Assembly: GCA_027484055.1 (NCBI GenBank)
Contig: JAIXQH010000014.1
Coordinates: 124,001-188,000, forward strand
Source of the DNA: Verrucomicrobiaceae bacterium
Lineage (GTDB): Bacteria; Verrucomicrobiota; Verrucomicrobiia; Verrucomicrobiales; Akkermansiaceae
DNA: 64,000 nt
Direction: 5' to 3'
The notes below the pieces were generated by a model. It was given only the letters and a program-made list of their open reading frames with translations. It did no database searches and was not told where the DNA came from. Shown here one piece after another: positions 57,447 to 64,000 of the stretch. The translations under genes and the position numbers were made by a program. The first letter of the stretch is position 1. Every line of letters begins with the position of its first letter.

Positions 57447-58130
57447 ATGAGCGACTTGATGATTGAAACGAGCGATCTGCACCGGAGCTACCGGATTGGC
57501 CGGAAGTCGATCGAGGTGCTGCACGGGATCGACCTACAAATCCACCGCGGCGAGCGGGTCTTTCTGTGCGGGCCGAGCGGGGCTGGGAAGACGACGCTGC
57601 TCTACACGCTGGCGGGCCTTGAGCCACCGGAGAAGGGCAGTGTGCGGATCGATGGCACGGATCTTTACCGCCTCGGACGGCGGGACCAAGCGCAGTTCAG
57701 GAATCAACGGATCGGCTACATTTTTCAAAATTACCATCTTCTCCCAGAGCTGACGGCCTTGGAGAATGTGGCTGTCCCAGGGGCGATTGCCGGGAAAAAT
57801 AGCAATGCGCTCGCGCTGGAGGCCTTGAAGCGGGTGGGCCTGGCAGACCGCACCGATCATTTGCCAGCAGAGCTTTCTGGAGGGGAGCAGCAGCGGGTGG
57901 CGATCGCGAGGGCGATTGTGAATTCGCCAAAAGTGCTCTTTGCCGATGAGCCGACCGGGAATCTGGACTCGAATAACAGTGCGGAAGTGATGTCGATCCT
58001 ACTGGATCTGGCAACGGAGCAGGGGGTGACGCTGGTGGTGGTGACTCATGATCAGAGCTTGGCGAAAGTGGGGGATCGCACGTTGATCATCAAAGACGGA
58101 GCGATACACACTTCAGGCTCGGTCGCTTAA
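57447..58130 (+). CDS. ABC transporter ATP-binding protein (LolD/MacB family)
   Basis: Walker A GPSGAGKTTLL, signature LSGGEQQRVAIARAI, Walker B VLFADEPTGNLDS. Confidence 0.92.
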   Translation: MSDLMIETSDLHRSYRIGRKSIEVLHGIDLQIHRGERVFLCGPSGAGKTTLLYTLAGLEPPEKGSVRIDGTDLYRLGRRDQAQFRNQRIGYIFQNYHLLPELTALENVAVPGAIAGKNSNALALEALKRVGLADRTDHLPAELSGGEQQRVAIARAIVNSPKVLFADEPTGNLDSNNSAEVMSILLDLATEQGVTLVVVTHDQSLAKVGDRTLIIKDGAIHTSGSVA

Positions 58131-58852
58131 GGGAGCTTCCAAGCACTGCGGAGTTTTTCGTAGTCGGCCCGTGGCAGGAGGACGTAGAGAGGGCGGCGGG
58201 CGGGGTCGATTTTGGCGATCAAGGACTGGAGCTTTTTCACGTCCATGGTGGTGCAGCCCGCGGTGGCTTTGGCACCGTCATTCCGCCAGATGTGGAAAAA
58301 AATGGCGGAGCCTGCACCGGGAGTGGCAGCGGGCGGTGGATTGTGGGCGATGAAGAGCTTGAGCGCGTGGACGGGGTCGTTCTGCTTCATTTGCTGCTTT
58401 TTCTCCCATGCCGTGGTCGGCTCGTGGTCGAGGATGATGTGTTTGTTGTAACTGGGAGAGGTCGGGTCTTCCACCCAGAGGTCGCGGGAGGTGACTTGAC
58501 GGTAGGCTAAGCTGGGGGATTTCTGGATTTTTGCAGCAGCCCCCCAAGCTCCGCCGATGGCAAAGACGCCGGCGGGCGAGCGATTGTCGCCTTCTCGCTT
58601 GGTGCCGGACTTCGTGGGTTGTGGATGGAGGCCCTTGCCCCAGATCAGTCCGTTTTTCCCGAGACGGGCTTGCCATGATGGCCCAGCGGCCTGCCATTTG
58701 CCTGAGGATTTCTGATAGAGGCAGAGGGTCGCCGTAGAGCTGTCCCAAGTGTCTGCGATGCCGACGAGGCACTGGGTGGAATCGGCCGGTAGCTCGAAAG
58801 CAGCGACAGGTAGGAAAAGGCTGGCGAGCAGGAGCAGGGTGCGGGGGATCAT
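58127..58852 (-). CDS. L,D-transpeptidase family protein (YkuD/ErfK-type)
   Basis: GDNRSPAGVFAIGGAWG; IFFHIWRNDGAKATAGCTTMDVKKLQSLIAKIDP catalytic HxW..GCT motif; signal peptide. Confidence 0.8.
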   Translation of the reverse strand: MIPRTLLLLASLFLPVAAFELPADSTQCLVGIADTWDSSTATLCLYQKSSGKWQAAGPSWQARLGKNGLIWGKGLHPQPTKSGTKREGDNRSPAGVFAIGGAWGAAAKIQKSPSLAYRQVTSRDLWVEDPTSPSYNKHIILDHEPTTAWEKKQQMKQNDPVHALKLFIAHNPPPAATPGAGSAIFFHIWRNDGAKATAGCTTMDVKKLQSLIAKIDPARRPLYVLLPRADYEKLRSAWKLP

Positions 58853-58864
58853 GGGTGGAGGAGG

Positions 58865-59662
58865 TCAGGGGATCAAGGTGGCGCGGACGTCGCCGATGAA
58901 GGCGGCGGCGCGTAGCTCAATTGGGAGGCGTGAAGCGTCGTCGCTGAGCCAGAGAGTGGCGTCATTTTTGAGCTTTTTGTAGGGCAGGAGTTCGAGGGTT
59001 TTACGGTCGATTTTCTGCATGCCGATTTTCAGGCGGATGGCGTTGCGGTCTTGGTGGCGCTCGCGTGCTAAGACTTTGACGCGCAGGAGGTAAGGGGTGT
59101 CAAAGGGGTGAATGACGAGGGTGAAGTGATCTCCTAGCTCCAGCTTTTGGCTGCGGATGTAAAGCATGGCCGAGAAGATGTCGAAGACTGGTGTGAAGGC
59201 GAAGCTGCGCTCGGTGAGTTTGCTTTTCCCGGTCTTGGCATTTTTGGCGAGCTCTTCGCTCAGAACTTGCGTGGGAAGGTGGCGGACCGTGGTGGTGACG
59301 GTTTCTTTCTGATCGGTTTCGATGCCCTGGAAGTAAATGGGGCGGAGGGTAAGGGGATTCATTTCCGACCAAAAACGACTGGTGTAGGGAAAGAGCAGTG
59401 CCGCTGGACCCGTGCTCGATGAGTTTGCGCGGACCACGTAGGCACCTGGCTTCTTGGCGGCGGGTGGGGCGAACTCGATCTGCACCTTTCCCGCGCTGAG
59501 CATCCCTTGCCAACTGACTTGGAGATTCAGCACGGTCGGTGGCAGTGCCGCGAAGTTGCCGGGCTGTGGCGGGCTCACTTCTGCCTGCCACGCGGGAGCT
59601 GCTTGGCTGGACAGGGGAAAGCAGAAAATCCCAATCAGGGTCAGGCGGAGTGACATCGACAT
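58865..59662 (-). CDS. DUF3108 domain-containing protein
   Basis: NLQVSWQGMLSAGKVQIEF..DIFSAMLYIRSQKLELGDHFTLVIHPFDTPYLLRVKVLARE..ATLWLSDDASRLPIELRA is DUF3108-like. Confidence 0.7.
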   Translation of the reverse strand: MSMSLRLTLIGIFCFPLSSQAAPAWQAEVSPPQPGNFAALPPTVLNLQVSWQGMLSAGKVQIEFAPPAAKKPGAYVVRANSSSTGPAALLFPYTSRFWSEMNPLTLRPIYFQGIETDQKETVTTTVRHLPTQVLSEELAKNAKTGKSKLTERSFAFTPVFDIFSAMLYIRSQKLELGDHFTLVIHPFDTPYLLRVKVLARERHQDRNAIRLKIGMQKIDRKTLELLPYKKLKNDATLWLSDDASRLPIELRAAAFIGDVRATLIP

Positions 59663-59839
59663 GGAAGATGCGGTGCGGATTGAATTTTGTAAAATAAGGT
59701 TTTTTAAAATGAAAGCCGCCGAAGCTGCTTGGAGCTTGGTTTACCGTTGATTCCACCTTGGACGGAAAGAGGATTCCAAGAATTCGGCGTTTTCTTCGTG
59801 ACGGCAGGGGGGGGGCTGGTAGAACCCCCGCAACCGAAT

Positions 59840-60835
59840 ATGGAGGGCAAGTTAACTTACCAACAAGCAGGAGTGGACACGCGAAAAGCGGCCGCACTCG
59901 TGGGCGACATCGGCACGCATGTGCGCAGAACTCAGCAAACACGTAAGCTCCTAGGAGCCTTCGGGCTTTTTGCCGCCTGCTACGACCTCAGCTCTTACAA
60001 GCAGCCCGTCATGATGACTGGCTGCGATGGCGTGGGCACGAAATTGGAACTCCTGCTCGAACACGATTTGCTCGAAACCGCTGGCAAAGACCTCGTGGCC
60101 ATGAGCGTGAACGACATCCTCACCACCGGTGGCGATCCTTTGCTTTTCCTCGACTACATCGGCATCGCCGCGCTCGATGAGGAGAAAATCACCCGGCTCA
60201 TTTCCGGCATGGCGGACTATTTGGAAGCGTGCGACTGCATCCTCGCGGGCGGTGAAACGGCGGAAATGCCAGGCATCGTCCCGGTCGGGATCATCGAGCT
60301 TTCCGGTTTCTGCATCGGCTGTGCCGAGAAGCCAGACCTCATCGACCCGACGACCGTGGCCGTGGGCGATGTCTTGATCGGCTACGCCTCCGACAGCATC
60401 CATGCGAACGGCTGGTCGCTCGTCCGCCGCGTGCTGCAAGAATTTCCCGGTGAAGTCACCCCAGAGGAACTCGGCGCTTGGCTCAAGCCGACCCGACTTT
60501 ACCACGACGTCACCCGCGATTTGAAAAAGGCCGGCATCAAGCCCAAGGCCATGTCCCACATCACCGGTGGCGGCCTTCCTGAAAATCTGGAACGCCTGTT
60601 CCGTGGCATGGGTGCGGATTTAGAAATCCCGCGCTGGGAGCTGCCGGGCATCGAGAAACTCCTCTCGCACGTCGATGCCGAAGATCGCTTTCACACGTTC
60701 AACATGGGCATCGGCTGGGTGGCAATCGTCGCCGAGGCTGATGTCGCCGCCGCCGTGCAAGCGGGGGCCGGCGGAACGGTCCTCGGACGAATGGTCCCTG
60801 AAGAAGGCGTGCGCGTTTGCGTTACAGGCGAGTGA
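59840..60835 (+). CDS. purM: Phosphoribosylformylglycinamidine cyclo-ligase
   Basis: ORF listed from 59729; start MEGKLTYQQAGVDTRKAAALVGDIG at 59840. DGVGTKLELL, MSVNDILTTGGDPLLFLDYI, AGGETAEMPG, AMSHITGGGLPENLERLF and HTFNMGIGWV motifs. Confidence 0.93.
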   Translation: MEGKLTYQQAGVDTRKAAALVGDIGTHVRRTQQTRKLLGAFGLFAACYDLSSYKQPVMMTGCDGVGTKLELLLEHDLLETAGKDLVAMSVNDILTTGGDPLLFLDYIGIAALDEEKITRLISGMADYLEACDCILAGGETAEMPGIVPVGIIELSGFCIGCAEKPDLIDPTTVAVGDVLIGYASDSIHANGWSLVRRVLQEFPGEVTPEELGAWLKPTRLYHDVTRDLKKAGIKPKAMSHITGGGLPENLERLFRGMGADLEIPRWELPGIEKLLSHVDAEDRFHTFNMGIGWVAIVAEADVAAAVQAGAGGTVLGRMVPEEGVRVCVTGE

Positions 60836-60854
60836 GCTTACAATCCCCTAAAGC

Positions 60855-62780
60855 ATGAGCGACTTCCTCACCCATGAATGCGGGATCGCCGCCGTGCGAC
60901 TCCGCAAACCGCTGGCCTATTACTACGACCGCTACGGCACCTGCCTGTGGGGTCTCAACAAGCTGTTTCTCCTCATGGAAAAGCAGCGGAACCGCGGCCA
61001 AGACGGCACCGGCATCGGCTGCGTGAAAATCGACATGCCCATCGGCCAATCCTACGTCCACCGGCGGCGTGGCATCGAGAAAGACGCGCTGACCGAGATT
61101 TTCCGCAAGGAAATCAAGGACTTCTACAAAATGTCGCGCAAGGGCCTGATGAACCATAAGGACCCGGACAGCGTGAAGACCAACTTCGATTTCGGCGGGG
61201 AAATCCTCATCGGCCACCTCCGCTACGGCACATCAGGTGACTTCGACGCTGGCTGCTGCCACCCCTACCTCCGCCGCAGCAATTGGCCCACCCGCACGCT
61301 CATGGTGATGGGAAATTTCAACATGACCAACGCCGCCGAGCTCAACGAGGTGCTCATCAATCGCGGCCAACACCCCGTTTTCGGCACAGACACCCAGACG
61401 GTGCTTGAGGAAATCGGCTACCATCTGGACGAGGCCCACACCGACCTCTACCGCCACCTCCGCGATAGCGGCGTGCCCGGCGCCGAGATGCCGGGCCGGA
61501 TCTCCGCCGCACTCGACGTGCCGCGACTCGTCGCCGAATCCGCCGCCGCCTGGGATGGTGGCTACGCGATTTGCGGAGCCATCGGCAACGGTGACATGTT
61601 CGTCATGCGGGACCCCCACGGCATCCGCCCCTGCCACATGCTCGTCACTGATGAGGTCATCGCCTTCGCCTCCGAGCGGGTGCCTTTGATGACCGTGTTC
61701 GAGGCCGATGCCAGCGAGGTCAAAGCCGTCGATCCCGGCTCCATGATCACCATCAAGTCAGACGGCACCATGTCTGACTCCGCCTTCACCCCGCCGCGCC
61801 GCTACACCCCGTGCTCGTTTGAGAAAATCTATTTCTCCCGTGGCAATGACCCACAAATCTACCGCGAGCGGAAAGCCATGGGGGCGGCACTCGTCGCTCA
61901 GGTTGTCGATTCCATCCAAGGCGCGTTTGAAAAAACCATTTTCTCCTTCATCCCGAACACCGCCGAGACCGCCTACTACGGCCTCATGGATGGCCTCCGC
62001 CTCTATCGCCGCCAAGAAGTCCGCTCGTCCATTTTAGAAGCCTCCAGCGACGGCACCCTCACCCCAGAACTGCTGGACGACTTGATCCTCCGCAACTGGC
62101 CGCGTGGTGAAAAAGTCGCCCACAAGGACATCAAAATGCGGACCTTCATTTCTCAGGAAAAAGGCCGTAACGAGATGGTCTCCCATGTTTACGACATCAC
62201 CTACGGCATCGTCCGCCCCGGGGACATGCTCGTCGCGCTGGATGACTCCATCGTCCGTGGCACCACCTTGAAGCAGTCGATTCTAAAAATCCTCGCCCGC
62301 ACCAAGCCGTCCAAGATCGTCGTCTGCTCGACTGCGCCGCAGATCCGCTATCCCGATTGCTACGGCATCGACATGTCAGAACTCGGGAAATTCATCGCCT
62401 TCCAAGCCGCCATCGCCCTGCACCGTCGTGCGGGTCGCCAGACTCTGCTCGACCGGATTTACGACGACTGCCTCGCCGAGCTTCAGCTTCCCAGCGAGCA
62501 ACGCCGCAACCGCGTGCAAGCCGTTTATGCGCCCTTCACCCACGAGGAAATCTCCGAGGAAATCAGCCGCATGGTTTACCCAGAAGGCATCGAGTGGGAC
62601 GGCGAGGTGCAAGTGATTTTCCAAACCATCGACAACCTCCACGCCTCCATCAAAGGCGAATGCGGCGACTGGTATTTCACCGGAAACTACCCAACCGCAG
62701 GCGGCTACTCCATGGTGAACCTCGCCTACCTCCGCTGGTACGAAGGCGTCGGTGGCCGGAGTTATGACTTGGCACTGTGA
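60855..62780 (+). CDS. purF: Amidophosphoribosyltransferase-like protein (Bacteroidetes-type, 641 aa)
   Basis: MSDFLTHECGIAAVRLRKPLAYYYDRYGTCLWGLNKLFLLMEKQRNRGQDGTG; LRYGTSG; MGNFNMTN; PRTase motif MLVALDDSIVRGTT. Confidence 0.85.
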   Translation: MSDFLTHECGIAAVRLRKPLAYYYDRYGTCLWGLNKLFLLMEKQRNRGQDGTGIGCVKIDMPIGQSYVHRRRGIEKDALTEIFRKEIKDFYKMSRKGLMNHKDPDSVKTNFDFGGEILIGHLRYGTSGDFDAGCCHPYLRRSNWPTRTLMVMGNFNMTNAAELNEVLINRGQHPVFGTDTQTVLEEIGYHLDEAHTDLYRHLRDSGVPGAEMPGRISAALDVPRLVAESAAAWDGGYAICGAIGNGDMFVMRDPHGIRPCHMLVTDEVIAFASERVPLMTVFEADASEVKAVDPGSMITIKSDGTMSDSAFTPPRRYTPCSFEKIYFSRGNDPQIYRERKAMGAALVAQVVDSIQGAFEKTIFSFIPNTAETAYYGLMDGLRLYRRQEVRSSILEASSDGTLTPELLDDLILRNWPRGEKVAHKDIKMRTFISQEKGRNEMVSHVYDITYGIVRPGDMLVALDDSIVRGTTLKQSILKILARTKPSKIVVCSTAPQIRYPDCYGIDMSELGKFIAFQAAIALHRRAGRQTLLDRIYDDCLAELQLPSEQRRNRVQAVYAPFTHEEISEEISRMVYPEGIEWDGEVQVIFQTIDNLHASIKGECGDWYFTGNYPTAGGYSMVNLAYLRWYEGVGGRSYDLAL

Positions 62781-63505
62781 GGCGGGTGCAGCGGTCGGAC
62801 GGCGGATGGATCGCAGTCAACCAAGGTCCTGTCTCCGAAGTTGGGATGTTGTGTGGGTGTCGAAACCAGATGGGTTCGCACCACGACCGTGCCTGCGATA
62901 AGGTCGTGCAGCGCACGATTTTTCCGGCTGGAAAGAAGGGTGATCAAATCCGCGAAACCCCAGAGTGCTGGGATCATAGCGATTAACCAACGGTTATCAA
63001 ATATCCCAGATTCAAACGCAGCAGCGCTGTCGCCCGCGTAAACCAAGCAGGCGATGCCGATGCCGATTGGTATCCCCTGACGCAAGCACGCCTGACGAAA
63101 CGAGATAGGTCCCTCGGTGCGGAAGTCCACCACCTTCAGCTTGCAAACCTTCATGCCATAAGTCTGTCCGTATTTGAGGAACAGGATGACGGTATAAAAG
63201 AGTAGTGCTAGATCCTCTGGATAAGCCAGCCCGCCACGGATGCTTGGAGGGAGCTGGAGAGTTAATAGAAGCGCAACGGCCAATCCAACCGGTGCTAGTA
63301 TGCAGGCGTCAATCTGCAGCCGCCAAAATCTCGGGTTAAAGGTCGAATACTTTTCGCCAGGTAAAAATGTCCTATCACGGTAGTAGCGCCACACGAAGTA
63401 GGTCACCAATAAGCTGATCGCGAAATAGATGAGGTGATGTAGGGTGATGTCCATCGTGTTGAGGGTGGGGTATTTGGCTAGATCAGGATCATGGGTTGCT
63501 TTCAC
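62762..63505 (-). CDS. RDD family membrane protein
   Basis: FWRLQIDACILAPVGLAVALLL..GQTYGMKVCKLKVVDFRTEGPISFRQACLRQ..SSRKNRALHDLIAGTVVVR. Confidence 0.8.
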   Translation of the reverse strand: MKATHDPDLAKYPTLNTMDITLHHLIYFAISLLVTYFVWRYYRDRTFLPGEKYSTFNPRFWRLQIDACILAPVGLAVALLLTLQLPPSIRGGLAYPEDLALLFYTVILFLKYGQTYGMKVCKLKVVDFRTEGPISFRQACLRQGIPIGIGIACLVYAGDSAAAFESGIFDNRWLIAMIPALWGFADLITLLSSRKNRALHDLIAGTVVVRTHLVSTPTQHPNFGDRTLVDCDPSAVRPLHPPHSAKS

Positions 63506-63831
63506 CGATCCGAGTCATGACCTCTGCCTTTCATGAAGGGGAAAAGAGGATTCGTCGAGATTGTTTGAGATGCCCATGTGCTAAAGCGATCTATTCTCGC
63601 CATGGACTGCGTGCAGCCGGCTGCCGCTTTCCGTAGCCAGCCTGCTGGCACGGGGCTGGTCAGTTCAAGAATCATCAGTTCCCGTGAAAGACTATGGTGG
63701 CATTTTTCACCAATTGTCATGCGCAGTAGTCGATATCGTCCTTTTTTTGGCGATGAGCTGAAGCTACTTAGAGGGAGAGGGGGGATTCACTTCATCCCTT
63801 GACCACGGTGCATCGTGCCTGACTGTCGGGC

Positions 63832-64000
63832 ATGTCAGGAACGGTATTACTCATCGGCGGGAATTCAGGAATAGGTCTCGCCACGGCGCGGTTGTTATTG
63901 GCTCAGGGCTACACGGTGCTAGCGGCGGCTAGAAGTGCTGGGCCGCTTGAAGAACTCGGGATCTCGGTGCAGCCGTTTGATGCGTTGAATCCGACTCCGT
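63832..64000 (+). CDS. Short-chain dehydrogenase/reductase, N-terminal part, truncated by window end
   Basis: MSGTVLLIGGNSGIGLATARLLLAQGYTVLAAARSAGPLEELGISVQPFDALNPTP; Rossmann GGNSGIG motif. Confidence 0.75.
   Translation, partial: MSGTVLLIGGNSGIGLATARLLLAQGYTVLAAARSAGPLEELGISVQPFDALNPTP

Noticed and set aside
1-64000. tRNA, rRNA, intact insertion sequence or prophage genes
   Set aside because: None could be recognised on either strand by reading the sequence and translations.

Overview
GC-rich bacterial chromosome segment, most likely Verrucomicrobia, inferred from autotransporter-type beta-strand repeat proteins, one PEP-CTERM protein, sialate O-acetylesterases, DUF5703-like and GH95-like enzymes, and small lipoproteins. 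Positions 1-50400 form a large polysaccharide-degradation and fucose-utilisation locus. It holds three sialate O-acetylesterase paralogs (one cut by the window edge), a heparinase II/III-like protein with a LamG tail, several giant secreted beta-solenoid proteins (three with extra enzymatic or beta-helix domains), a GH95-like fucosidase, a DUF5703-like protein, a beta-helix lipoprotein, a fucose permease, an L-fucose isomerase, an AraC-family regulator and a FucU/RbsD mutarotase. Positions 50400-54100 are an accessory island with two HNH endonucleases, an overlapping pair of small unknown ORFs, a Vsr-like remnant, interspersed repeats and a tiny lipoprotein. Positions 54400-64000 hold a surface protein and housekeeping genes (LolD-like ATPase, L,D-transpeptidase, DUF3108, purM, purF-like, RDD, SDR). 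Main discoveries: (1) a direct-repeat element, YGACGCAAAAT-N10-YGACGCAAAATYRCCCC with exact 21-bp spacing, upstream of five locus genes, a candidate operator for the local AraC regulator; (2) a shared C-terminal module on five giant secreted proteins; (3) a matching 3'-UTR hairpin plus terminator behind two paralogous beta-solenoid genes; (4) gene remnants: an in-frame deletion scar of a heparinase-like gene and a TonB-receptor C-terminus; (5) heptamer-repeat palindromic elements inside coding sequence. All family calls come from reading the translations; no database search was run.
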